A stretch of 9,414 bases of DNA from JABDII01 sp041576235 (GCA_041576235.1 JBFGLJ010000109.1:1-9414); one strand, 5' to 3'. Positions 1 to 6,879 are shown, counted from the first letter of the stretch. The notes: generated by a model from the letters alone, not told the origin. Translations and numbers: made by a program.

Positions 1-32
1 AGGCGGGGGCGGGGGAGTCACGGACCGGGCCG

Positions 33-839
33 TTACCTGAGCATCCCGTCGGTGGGACTCGAGGGCATGGCCACCTCGCGTCTGGGCATGCGTCCAGCTA
101 GAAAGGCTGCCCGCCCGGCCTGGACAGCGTGGCGCATGGCTCCGGCCATCAGGACCGGCTGCCGGGCCTCGGCCAGGGCGGTATTCATGAGAATCCCGTC
201 CACGCCCTGCTCCATGGTGATGCACGCATCGGAGGCGGTGCCCACGCCGGCATCCACAATCACCGGAACCGAGAGCCTGTTCTTGATGGTGCGGATGCTG
301 TAGGGATTGAGCAGACCCAGCCCGCTCCCGATCGGAGAGGCGAGGGGCATGACCGCGGCCGCTCCGGCGTCCTCGAGCCGCAAGGCGGTAATCAGGTCCT
401 CGTTGGTGTAGGCCATCACGGTAAAGCCTTCTCGGACCAGGGTCTCGGTGGCGCTCAAGAGACCGGCGACGTCCGGGAGCAGTGTTGCCTCGTCGCCGAT
501 GACCTCCAGCTTGACGTAGTTGTTGAACCCCGCCTCGCGCGCGAGGCGGGCATATCGTATCGCCTCCTCGGCGCTGTAGCAGCCGGCGGTATTTGCCAGG
601 AGAAACCATCGCTTGGGGTCTAAGTGGTGCAGGAGACTCTCCGCGCGGTCGCGGTTCAGGTCCACCCGCCGTACCGCAACCGTGACGATGTCGGCACCCG
701 ACGCCTCGAGAGCGGTCACCATCTCGTTTGGGGTCTGGTACTTCCCGGTACCCACCAAGAGGCGGGAGGCGAACCGCTGGCCACCGATCACGAGTGGCGT
801 GTCGGTCGTTGGGTGTGCAGTTGGAATGGAGGTTGCCAT
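33..839 (-). CDS. thiG: Thiazole synthase ThiG
   Basis: ThiG forms the thiazole phosphate ring of thiamine in the cytoplasm from 1-deoxy-D-xylulose 5-phosphate, dehydroglycine and sulfur delivered by ThiS thiocarboxylate. The 268-residue product is the usual family length with a slightly long N-terminus. Visible hallmarks are LLVGTGKY (27-34), AVRRVDL (55-61), NTAGCYSAEEA (83-93), NNYVKLEVIGD (106-116) with K110 as the expected Schiff-base lysine, the phosphate-site segment PLASPIGSGLGL, and VIVDAGVGTASDA near the C-terminus. The ATG at 839-837 is the only sensible start, but no clear Shine-Dalgarno precedes it. thiS lies 55 nt upstream on the same strand, the only loose junction in the operon. 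thiF and thiH/thiO are not in the window. The family call is firm. Confidence 0.97.
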   Translation of the reverse strand: MATSIPTAHPTTDTPLVIGGQRFASRLLVGTGKYQTPNEMVTALEASGADIVTVAVRRVDLNRDRAESLLHHLDPKRWFLLANTAGCYSAEEAIRYARLAREAGFNNYVKLEVIGDEATLLPDVAGLLSATETLVREGFTVMAYTNEDLITALRLEDAGAAAVMPLASPIGSGLGLLNPYSIRTIKNRLSVPVIVDAGVGTASDACITMEQGVDGILMNTALAEARQPVLMAGAMRHAVQAGRAAFLAGRMPRREVAMPSSPTDGMLR

Positions 840-894
840 GAATCACTCGAGGGTTCTTCGGTCGCCTAAGGACGCCGTGCCGTAAGATAGCGAG

Positions 895-1104
895 TCAGCC
901 ACCCCCAACGAAGTGGACGACTTCCAGTGAATCGCCGTCGTTGATGGAGGTCTCCTGGAGCTGGGGGCGGCGGAGGATCTCCCGGTTCAGTTCCACCACG
1001 ACCGTTCGCGGGTCGAGGTCGAGTTCCTCGAGCAATTCCGCAACCGATACTGGCCCGGAGAGTTCACGCGCCTCACCGTTCACCGTGACTCGCAGTGTCT
1101 TCAT
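895..1104 (-). CDS. thiS: Sulfur carrier protein ThiS
   Basis: ThiS is the ubiquitin-like sulfur carrier for thiazole synthesis. Its C-terminal glycine is adenylylated by ThiF-type enzymes and converted to a thiocarboxylate that ThiG uses. The 69-residue product starts MKTLRVTVNGE, has the beta-grasp pattern with VAELLEELDLD (21-31) and VVVELNREIL (35-44), and ends VHFVGGG, the diagnostic glycine tail. The ATG at 1104-1102 overlaps the stop of the upstream thiE/tenI-family gene as ATGA, so the two are probably translationally coupled. A much longer upstream extension of this frame runs antigenically senselessly through the preceding gene and was discarded. Sequence, size and thiG neighbour all agree. 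Confidence 0.96.
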   Translation of the reverse strand: MKTLRVTVNGEARELSGPVSVAELLEELDLDPRTVVVELNREILRRPQLQETSINDGDSLEVVHFVGGG

Positions 1105-1724
1105 GACACCGATTCCCATGGCTCGAGGAGCGCCGTTGTTGCCGCTGCCGGGTCCGGCTGGCGCCACAACGCGGAAATCGCCGCCACGCCGTATGCCCCG
1201 GCGTTCCGCAGCTCGCTCACGCGATCCGCCGTAATGCCCCCAATGGCGATGACGGGCAGACCGAGTCGCGCGATCCCTTCGATCAACTCCAGGCCCCCTG
1301 CGGGTCTGTCCGGATGCGTGGACGTTCGGTATACCTGCCCAACCATCAGGTAGTCCGCACCCTCGTCGCGGGCGCGGTGGGCCACTTCCAGGGTGTGGAC
1401 GGATGCCCCGATCCAACCGGTCCCAAGCGCTTCGCGGGCATCGCGGGGTGACAGGTCGTCCCTGCGGAGTTGCACCCCGTGGGCCCCCACCGCGCGAGCG
1501 ATGTCGGGCCTGCCGTTCACCACGACGGCCGCCTCCGGGGGCCGGGCGTGGGCCAGCATGCGCTGCGCCAATGCCGTCAATGCCGCCGACGGCGCGTCGC
1601 GATTCCGGGCGTGAAGTGCGACGGCCGGACCCGCCGCGGCAATGGCGGCCACCTTGATCCACAAATCGGGCTCGGCAAGGACGGACGCATCCGGAATGGC
1701 GTGAACGCGGGGCAGGGGTCTCAT
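1101..1724 (-). CDS. tenI: ThiE/TenI-family TIM barrel protein, probably TenI-type thiazole tautomerase
   Basis: The 207-residue product belongs to the thiamine phosphate synthase/TenI superfamily. Seen are VVVNGRPDIARAVGAHGVQL (67-86), GASVHTLEVA (106-115), GADYLMVGQVY (122-132), VIAIGGI (158-164) and the phosphate-loop-like NAGAYGVAAISAL (174-186). Classical ThiE landmarks are missing: there is no LREK lysine (ALHARNR, 36-42), NDR is NGR (70-72), the GQxD segment reads LRRDD (86-90), and the PTxTK loop reads RTSTHPDRP. The SVH histidine (H110) and HVQL-like segment resemble TenI, which aromatises the ThiG product, though the TenI GHVF histidine is Q130 here. The start ATG overlaps the fmt stop (ATGA) and the stop overlaps the thiS start, placing it directly before thiS-thiG as tenI is in Bacillus. 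Superfamily is certain; TenI versus ThiE is inference. Confidence 0.82.
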   Translation of the reverse strand: MRPLPRVHAIPDASVLAEPDLWIKVAAIAAAGPAVALHARNRDAPSAALTALAQRMLAHARPPEAAVVVNGRPDIARAVGAHGVQLRRDDLSPRDAREALGTGWIGASVHTLEVAHRARDEGADYLMVGQVYRTSTHPDRPAGGLELIEGIARLGLPVIAIGGITADRVSELRNAGAYGVAAISALWRQPDPAAATTALLEPWESVS

Positions 1725-2647
1725 GCGAACCGCTGGCCTGGTGCGATGGCCCGCCCCCGGGCCCAAGCCGGGATGGACAGCGGCTTCTTGCCCGCCTGTT
1801 GGACCGCCTCCACCTCCAGCACGCCACGCCCGCAGGCGATGCGCAGGACCGATCCGACGCTCAACACGGTGCCCGGCGATGCATCGCCGTCGTCGGCGGC
1901 GCGGGCGCCAAACAGTTTGATGCGTTGGCCGTTGAGTTCGGTCCAGGCCCCGGGTGTTGGATCGAAGGCGCGAACATCTCGCGCGAGTTGCTCCGCATCG
2001 CTCTGCCAATCGAGTTGGGCGAGTCCACGGGTGACCTTGGGGGCATACGTGGCCGCGGCATCGTCTTGGACGCGAGGACGCACTGTCCCTGCCGCAATGT
2101 TCTCGAGGCTTTGAATGAGGGCCCGGGCGCCGAGTTCTGCTAGCCGGGCGCGGAGGTTTCCGAAGGTTTCGGCCGGCGAGATGGGTGTCTCCACCGTATA
2201 GAGGACAGGGCCCGAATCCAGCCCGGCTTCCATGCGCATGATGCTCACACCGGTGACCCGATCCCCCGCGCGAATGGCCGCTTGAATGGGGGCGGCGCCG
2301 CGCCAGCGAGGCAGAATCGACGCGTGGACGTTGATCATCCCCAGGGTCGGAATGGCCAGGATTTCCGGCTTGAGAATGTGGCCGTACGCGACGACCACGC
2401 CGAGGTCGGGTTCGAGGCGTTGGAGCTTTCTTGCAAAGACATCGCCCACGGGTCGCTCGGGCTGGAGCACGGCGATGCCGGCTTCCTCTGCGGCCTGCTT
2501 GATGGCCGAGGCTACGAGCCGCGACCGTGATCGGCCTTTTGGCCGGTCCGGCTGGGTGACAGCGGCGGCGATGTCGTGGCCTTCACTGCGCAACGCGTGG
2601 AACGAGGGAACCGCGAAATCCGGGGTGCCGAAGAAGACGAGACGCAT
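1721..2647 (-). CDS. fmt: Methionyl-tRNA formyltransferase
   Basis: Fmt transfers a formyl group from 10-formyltetrahydrofolate to Met-tRNA(fMet) before translation initiation. The product is 308 residues, normal for the family. It opens with MRLVFFGTPDFAVPSF. The expected substrate loop TQPDRPKGR (31-39), VVAYGHILKPE (85-95), NVHASILPRWRGAAPIQ (106-122) and MEAGLDSGPVL (139-149) follow. N106, H108 and D144 match the known catalytic triad positions. The C-terminal OB-like tRNA-binding domain contains INGQ-like and VQQAGKKPLS segments. The ATG directly abuts the def stop (TAA then ATG, no gap) and its own stop overlaps the next gene as ATGA. The def-fmt pairing is common in bacteria and links removal and addition of the formyl group. 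Confidence 0.98.
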   Translation of the reverse strand: MRLVFFGTPDFAVPSFHALRSEGHDIAAAVTQPDRPKGRSRSRLVASAIKQAAEEAGIAVLQPERPVGDVFARKLQRLEPDLGVVVAYGHILKPEILAIPTLGMINVHASILPRWRGAAPIQAAIRAGDRVTGVSIMRMEAGLDSGPVLYTVETPISPAETFGNLRARLAELGARALIQSLENIAAGTVRPRVQDDAAATYAPKVTRGLAQLDWQSDAEQLARDVRAFDPTPGAWTELNGQRIKLFGARAADDGDASPGTVLSVGSVLRIACGRGVLEVEAVQQAGKKPLSIPAWARGRAIAPGQRFA

Positions 2648-3178
2648 TTACGCCTTGGGTTGTGCTGGCGATACCTCTATCACTGGCCCGGAACCCCTGT
2701 GGGCCTTGCGCCACCGGGTCACGAGGAGCTTGCGCTTGAGCGGGCTCAGGTGATCGACAAAGAGAATGCCATCAAGATGATCGATTTCGTGCTGAATCAC
2801 CCTAGCCGTGAGTCCCTCCGCCTCGAGTTGGAAGGGCGTTCCGTCACGATCGAGGGCCTCGACCGTGACACGGCTTGCCCGTGTGACATCGGCGTAGGCT
2901 TCGGGAATGGACAGACATCCTTCCTCGGCGGTGTCTGCGCCTTCGCGTTGGACGATCACGGGGTTGACCATGGCAAAGCGCTGCCCGTCTGCCTCGACCA
3001 CCGCGACCCGTTTCGTGATGCCGACCTGGTTCGCCGCGAGTCCAACACCCTTGGCGGCGTCCATCGTTTCGAAGAGATCGTCGATCAGACAGCGAATGTC
3101 GTCGTCAACGGCCGCCACCTCCGCGCTTTCTTCCCGCAACGGCGAGGACCCAAGCAGGTGGAGCGGACGTACCGCCAT
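2648..3178 (-). CDS. def: Peptide deformylase
   Basis: This metalloprotease removes the N-formyl group from nascent proteins at the ribosome exit. The 176-residue product carries all three family motifs: GVGLAANQ (44-51), EGCLS (86-90) with the metal-binding cysteine C88, and QHEIDH (129-134) with metal ligands H130 and H134 and catalytic E131. The N-terminus MAVRPLHLLGSSPLR fits the family pattern in which a proline-containing start leads to the substrate-binding region. The ATG at 3178-3176 shares one base with the yajC stop (TGATG). The longer upstream extension of the frame runs over yajC and is rejected. It is followed without a gap by fmt. Confidence 0.98.
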   Translation of the reverse strand: MAVRPLHLLGSSPLREESAEVAAVDDDIRCLIDDLFETMDAAKGVGLAANQVGITKRVAVVEADGQRFAMVNPVIVQREGADTAEEGCLSIPEAYADVTRASRVTVEALDRDGTPFQLEAEGLTARVIQHEIDHLDGILFVDHLSPLKRKLLVTRWRKAHRGSGPVIEVSPAQPKA

Positions 3179-3507
3179 CACGTCCGCTCGGCACCGGGCG
3201 CCATGGCGTCGCCAACTTGGATAATGCGGCGCCGATGGACTACGATGCTGGCGCTGCCGCTCTCCACAGTGATCTTGTCGTCCTTGATGTCCTTGACTTT
3301 CCCGATGAGACCGCCGCTGGTCATGATGTTGTCGCCGCGCTTCAGATTGTCTAGCAACGCATTGTGCCGCTTGCGAGCTTGACCCTGCGGTCGAATGATC
3401 AGGAAGTAGAACACGAGGGCGATGAGCCCCAGCTGCACCATGAGCACGGCCAGGCCGCCCCCTTGACCCTGGGGCGCAGGCAGTAGATTGAGCGCGAAAA
3501 TGTTCAC
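3178..3507 (-). CDS. yajC: Preprotein translocase accessory subunit YajC
   Basis: YajC is a small single-pass inner-membrane protein that associates with the SecDF part of the Sec translocon. The 109-residue product has a Gly/Gln-rich N-terminus, one hydrophobic segment at about residues 18-38 ending in the family signature FYFLIIRPQ, then a basic stretch (ARKRHNALL) and a small cytosolic beta domain (GDNIMTSGGLIGKVKDI). The GTG start at 3507-3505 is chosen because it follows a purine-rich Shine-Dalgarno, overlaps the tgt stop as GTGA, and gives the normal length. The tgt-yajC order is widely conserved, but the usual following secD and secF genes are absent: def comes next. Confidence 0.95.
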   Translation of the reverse strand: MNIFALNLLPAPQGQGGGLAVLMVQLGLIALVFYFLIIRPQGQARKRHNALLDNLKRGDNIMTSGGLIGKVKDIKDDKITVESGSASIVVHRRRIIQVGDAMAPGAERT

Positions 3508-4634
3508 TCGTCCCCTCTCGCATGATAACGCTGCAGCCACGCTCGACTCCATGTGTCGAACGTGTCGGCCAGGATATGAGTTCTCGCTTCCTCCGCGAGC
3601 CGGATCAGGAAACGGACGTTGTGGATGGAGACCAGCCGCAGCCCCAGCATGTCATCGGCCATGAACAGATGGCGGAGATAGGCTCGGGAGAACCGTCCGC
3701 ACGTCTCACAGTCACATTCCGGATCGATTGCCTCGTCCGCCGTTCGGTGCGCGGCCCCTCGGATGTTGAGGCGGCCGGTGGCGGTCCAGGCGCTGCCGTG
3801 CCGCCCATTCCTCGTGGCGGCCACGCAGTCGAACAAATCGATTCCCTGCGCGATTCCTTCCAAGAGATCCGGCGGAAACCCCACACCCATAAGATAACGG
3901 GGGATAGCCGGGGGCAGGGACGGCTCGAGGAGCGTCAACACCTCGCGCATCACAGGCTTCGGCTCTCCGACCGAGAGACCGCCGATGGCGATGCCCGTCC
4001 ATGGCCCCGAGGCGAGGGTGCCGGCCAAGGACTCCTGTCGCAGCGCTGGATGCTGGCCACCTTGGACAATCGGCCACAGCGTCTGGCGGCCATCCACCCC
4101 GGGCAAGGCGCGGTGGGCGGACTTGCACCGTTCAAGCCACCGAAGTGTGCGGGTCATCCCGTCCTTGGCGACCTCATGACTGGCCTGTCCAGGGACGACA
4201 TGGTCGAACGCCATGGCGATGTCGGCCCCGAGCGCCCATTGAATCTCCATGGCGCGCTCCGGAGTCAGCGTGCGAAGGCTCCCGTCCAGATGGCTCTGGA
4301 ACTCGACGCCGTCCTCAGAAACCGTGCGCAAGCCCTCGAGGCTAAACACCTGAAAGCCCCCGGAGTCGGTCAACATCGGCTTGCTCCACGTGGTGAAGTC
4401 GTGGAGGCCACCCATGGCCCTGATCACCGCTTCGCCCGGCCGGACGTGAAGATGATAGGCATTCGCCAGGATGATCTGCGCCCCCGCGCGCGCCACCTCC
4501 GCCGGATGGAGTCCGCGTACGGCTGCATGCGTGCCCACCGGCATGAACGCGGGGGTCGGCACGGTTCCGTGCGGGAGTGTCAGGGTACCGGCTCGGGCCG
4601 GTCCGGCCGTTCGATGAATCGTGAACTCGAACAT
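3504..4634 (-). CDS. tgt: Queuine/preQ1 tRNA-guanine transglycosylase (bacterial type)
   Basis: Tgt exchanges guanine 34 for preQ1 in the anticodon of GUN-decoding tRNAs. The 376-residue product is the standard bacterial size. Visible motifs are LANAYHLHVRPG (56-67), MLTDSGGFQVFSL (87-99) with base-binding D90, WPIVQGG (187-193), GGLSVGE (218-224), RYLMGVG (246-252) and IDLFDCV (265-271), which carries the nucleophilic aspartate. The zinc site is C307, C309, C312 and H338 (CDCETC and SIHN). The usual PTR after FDCV reads ATR here. The ATG at 4634-4632 lies seven bases after the queA stop; a longer frame extension overlaps queA and is rejected. It acts immediately before QueA in the queuosine pathway. 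Confidence 0.98.
   Translation of the reverse strand: MFEFTIHRTAGPARAGTLTLPHGTVPTPAFMPVGTHAAVRGLHPAEVARAGAQIILANAYHLHVRPGEAVIRAMGGLHDFTTWSKPMLTDSGGFQVFSLEGLRTVSEDGVEFQSHLDGSLRTLTPERAMEIQWALGADIAMAFDHVVPGQASHEVAKDGMTRTLRWLERCKSAHRALPGVDGRQTLWPIVQGGQHPALRQESLAGTLASGPWTGIAIGGLSVGEPKPVMREVLTLLEPSLPPAIPRYLMGVGFPPDLLEGIAQGIDLFDCVAATRNGRHGSAWTATGRLNIRGAAHRTADEAIDPECDCETCGRFSRAYLRHLFMADDMLGLRLVSIHNVRFLIRLAEEARTHILADTFDTWSRAWLQRYHARGDE
3512..3519 (-). promoter_or_regulatory. Shine-Dalgarno supporting the yajC GTG start
   Basis: The minus strand reads GAGAGGGG here, four bases before the GTG of yajC and inside the last codons of tgt. It is one of the best anti-16S matches in the operon and decides the GTG start over the upstream ATG of the longer frame. 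Confidence 0.6.
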
Positions 4635-4641
4635 GGCGACG

Positions 4642-5688
4642 CTAGAGCACCAGCATGGCGTCGCCGTACGAATAGAAACGGTACCGGCGCACAACGGCGT
4701 GCCGGTAGGCTTCGCGAGTGAGGTCGTGGCCCGCAAACGCTGAGACCAACATGAGCAGTGTGGATCGGGGCAGGTGAAAGTTGGTGAGGAGTCGATCCAC
4801 CACGGAGAACCGATACCCTGGGACAATGAGCAGCCGCGTTTCCTGGCGGCCCGTCAGAGTTCCGGTGGCGGACGCGCTTTCGAGCGCTCGGACCACCGTG
4901 GTCCCTACGGCCCAGACCTGGCCGCCGCGTTGCCGTGTCTCCACAATGCTCCGAGCGGTTGAGGCGGGAATCTCGAAGCGTTCGGGATGCATCGCGTGGT
5001 CGGCGACAAACTCCGTGTCAACCGGCTTGAACGTGCCGGGTCCGACTTCGAGGTCGAGTCCCGCGATGGTCACGCCCCGAGCGCTCAACCGATCGAGGAT
5101 GACCGGCTCGAAGTGAAGGCCGGCTGTCGGCGCCGCGACACTTCCCTCACGGGCGGCATAGACGGTTTGGTAGCGTGTCACGTCAGCGGCCGTGGGCTCA
5201 CGCGCGATATAGGGCGGAAGGGGTACGCGCCCGTACCGTTCCATGGCCTCTTCGGCACTGACCCCGTGAAAGCGGACGATCCGGTGGCCATCCGGCAGAA
5301 CGCTGATCGTCTCGATCGAGACGTCAGGCGCGAGCGCAATGCGCTTGCCCGGACGGAGCGCGTGGCCGGGTTGCCCCATGGCAATCCAGGCGTCCCCTTG
5401 CGCCGGATGAATGAGGAGCACCTCGGCGCTGGCGCCGGATGGCCGCGTCCCAAGCAAACGCCCCCGCCGCACCTTGGTAGTGTTGATCACCAGGAGGTCG
5501 CCCGGCGGGATGATGTCGGCCAACTGGGCGAACGAGCCGTCTTCTATGCTGGCTCGACCCAAGCTCGTCTGGCGCCGCACGATCAACATCCGGCTGGCGG
5601 AGCGATCCGGGAGCGGAACTTGGGCAATGAGGTCGGGCGGAAGGACGTAGTCGAAATCCGACGTGCGCCGCGGGTGGTCAGCCGTCAA
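4642..5688 (-). CDS. queA: S-adenosylmethionine:tRNA ribosyltransferase-isomerase QueA
   Basis: QueA transfers and isomerises the ribosyl group of SAM onto preQ1-tRNA, giving epoxyqueuosine. Hallmarks are DFDYVLPPDLIAQVPLPDRS near the N-terminus, PGDLLVINTTKV, YGRVPLPPYI, RYQTVYA, GSVAAPTAGLHF, VGPGTFKPV, TNFHLPRSTLLMLVSAF and RYRFYSYGDAMLVL at the end. The frame continues far upstream inside ruvB, so the start must be chosen. The only in-frame NTG codon near the family N-terminus is TTG at 5688-5686, giving 348 residues and an 11-nt overlap with the ruvB end. There is no strong Shine-Dalgarno for it, so reinitiation after ruvB is likely. The family LHVG histidine is glutamate (E214, codon at 5049-5047). 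tgt follows after seven bases. Confidence 0.96.
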   Translation of the reverse strand: MTADHPRRTSDFDYVLPPDLIAQVPLPDRSASRMLIVRRQTSLGRASIEDGSFAQLADIIPPGDLLVINTTKVRRGRLLGTRPSGASAEVLLIHPAQGDAWIAMGQPGHALRPGKRIALAPDVSIETISVLPDGHRIVRFHGVSAEEAMERYGRVPLPPYIAREPTAADVTRYQTVYAAREGSVAAPTAGLHFEPVILDRLSARGVTIAGLDLEVGPGTFKPVDTEFVADHAMHPERFEIPASTARSIVETRQRGGQVWAVGTTVVRALESASATGTLTGRQETRLLIVPGYRFSVVDRLLTNFHLPRSTLLMLVSAFAGHDLTREAYRHAVVRRYRFYSYGDAMLVL

Positions 5689-6706
5689 AGATCGTTGGTT
5701 GCCCGGCAGGTGGCGTGTATCCGAACCGTCGAAAGGCCGTGGGTGTCGCGCGCCGACCCCGCGGCGTCCGCTCGAGAAACCCCTGCTGGATGAGAAACGG
5801 TTCGTAGACTTCTTCGAGGGTGCCACTATCCTCTCCCACCGCGACCGCGACCGTGTTCACCCCTACGGGCCCACCGCCAAACTTCTCGATGATCGTCTTC
5901 AAAATGCGGGCGTCCATGTCGTCGAGGCCAAACTCGTCCACGTTGAGTCGCGACAGGGCCTCGACCGCTACCTCGCCTGTGATGCTACCATCGGCTCGCA
6001 CCTGGGCAAAGTCGCGCACCCGTCGAAGCAGGCGGTTCGCCACTCTCGGAGTCCCGCGACTCCGCTTGGCGATTTCTCGCGTGCCGTCGGCGTCGATGGG
6101 CACGTCGATGATGCGCGCCGAGCGTTGGACGATAATTCTGAGATCGGTCTCTGGATAGAAATTCACGCGCTCCACCAACCCGAAGCGGGCTCGCATCGGG
6201 GGGGTGAGCAGGCCGAACCGGGTCGTGGCGCCGATCAAGGTGAACCGCTCCAACCGCATAGGAATGGTCTGAGCGTTGGGCCCATCGGCGATCCGGACGT
6301 CGACCCGGTAATCCTCCATCGCCGGGTACAGGAACTCCTCGAGCGCCGGGCGCAACCGATGGATCTCGTCGATAAAGAGCATGTCCCCCGGCCCTAGGCC
6401 CGTGAGCAGACCCACGAGATCGCCGGGCTTCTCGAGGATGGGTCCCGAGGTGGTGCGGACTTGGACGGTCATTTCCCGCGCCATCAGCAGGGCGAGCGTC
6501 GTTTTCCCGAGCCCCGGCGGCCCGAAGAAGAGGGTATGATCGAGCGACTCTCCCCGTCCCCGAGCCGCTTCGATGGCGATCTCGAGCGCTGAGGTGACCC
6601 GTTTCTGTCCCACGAACTCGGACAGGCGCGCCGGCCGAAGCGTGGCCTCGACTTTCTGCTCGTCTGGAAGCGCGCTAGGCGTGGTGACTTCGAGCCTTGA
6701 CGTCAT
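5678..6706 (-). CDS. ruvB: Holliday junction branch migration ATPase RuvB
   Basis: RuvB is the hexameric AAA+ motor that, with RuvA, drives branch migration of Holliday junctions. The 342-residue product begins with the usual variable tail, then the LRP-L-EFVGQ box (23-34), Walker A GPPGLGKTT (62-70), Walker B FIDEIH (111-116), the AMEDYRVDVRI beta-hairpin region used to contact RuvA domain III, and sensor 1 LIGATTRFG. The arginine-rich RGTPRVANRLLRRVRDFA sensor 2 region follows, and the C-terminal winged helix ends with FLERTPRGR. The ATG overlaps the stop of the upstream small zinc-ribbon gene (ATGA). It normally follows ruvA directly; here the extra gene separates them. No missing catalytic residue was seen. 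Confidence 0.98.
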   Translation of the reverse strand: MTSRLEVTTPSALPDEQKVEATLRPARLSEFVGQKRVTSALEIAIEAARGRGESLDHTLFFGPPGLGKTTLALLMAREMTVQVRTTSGPILEKPGDLVGLLTGLGPGDMLFIDEIHRLRPALEEFLYPAMEDYRVDVRIADGPNAQTIPMRLERFTLIGATTRFGLLTPPMRARFGLVERVNFYPETDLRIIVQRSARIIDVPIDADGTREIAKRSRGTPRVANRLLRRVRDFAQVRADGSITGEVAVEALSRLNVDEFGLDDMDARILKTIIEKFGGGPVGVNTVAVAVGEDSGTLEEVYEPFLIQQGFLERTPRGRRATPTAFRRFGYTPPAGQPTIFDG

Positions 6707-6879
6707 CGTGTCGCCGTCGCCTCCCAGCGAACGGGACGGGATCCGAGGCGAACGGCATGCCCGGCCTTACAGGACACACACCGATCGCGTAGGTCTTCGG
6801 TGCCCGCTGAGACCAGTTTGCGGTTCGTCGTGCCGCACCGAGTGCAATTCCACTCGGCGGTCGTGGCAGGCATGGTCAT
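6703..6879 (-). CDS. Small zinc-ribbon protein of unknown function, between ruvA and ruvB
   Basis: This 58-residue protein is not recognised as a named family. Reading the minus strand from the ATG at 6879-6877 gives a product with two CxxC knuckles, CTRC at 12-15 and CVSC at 34-37, separated by 18 residues, plus a histidine at 41 (KAGH). That spacing is typical of a zinc ribbon. The rest is basic and small, ending RPVRWEATATR. Its start overlaps the ruvA stop as ATGA (6876-6879) and its stop overlaps the ruvB start as ATGA (6703-6706), so the frame fills the ruvA-ruvB gap exactly. A GAGG at about 11 bases before the ATG could serve as ribosome site. A second in-frame ATG lies two codons in. 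The coding call rests on the two exact overlaps and the paired cysteines; a role in junction processing is only inferred from position. Confidence 0.85.
   Translation of the reverse strand: MTMPATTAEWNCTRCGTTNRKLVSAGTEDLRDRCVSCKAGHAVRLGSRPVRWEATATR

Noticed and set aside
1..32. Possible start of a next minus-strand gene (GTG at 21-19 followed by Thr and five Pro codons)
   Set aside because: Only seven codons are visible, so neither coding status nor a polyproline link to YebC can be supported.
2576..3382. A 268-codon plus-strand open frame antisense to def and yajC
   Set aside because: It overlaps well-supported genes fully, has no family signature and no ribosome site.
1121..3934. A 13-nt direct repeat GGCTCGAGGAGCG at 1121 and 3922
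   Set aside because: Both copies encode Leu-Leu-Glu with the same preferred codons; coincidence is the simpler explanation.
3522..4721. A 399-codon plus-strand open frame antisense to tgt
   Set aside because: It mirrors tgt and queA codons in a GC-rich genome, has no recognisable domain, and its composition (many Arg, Gly, His, Pro) is that of a shadow frame.
4890..4904. Inverted repeat GGACCAC-C-GTGGTCC in queA
   Set aside because: Explained by the Thr-Thr-Val-Val codons of a conserved segment; no regulatory context.
5308..5323. Perfect 16-bp palindrome CGTCTCGATCGAGACG in queA
   Set aside because: Built from overlapping TCGA/GATC codons in conserved coding sequence; shorter than the thiG palindrome and plausible by chance.
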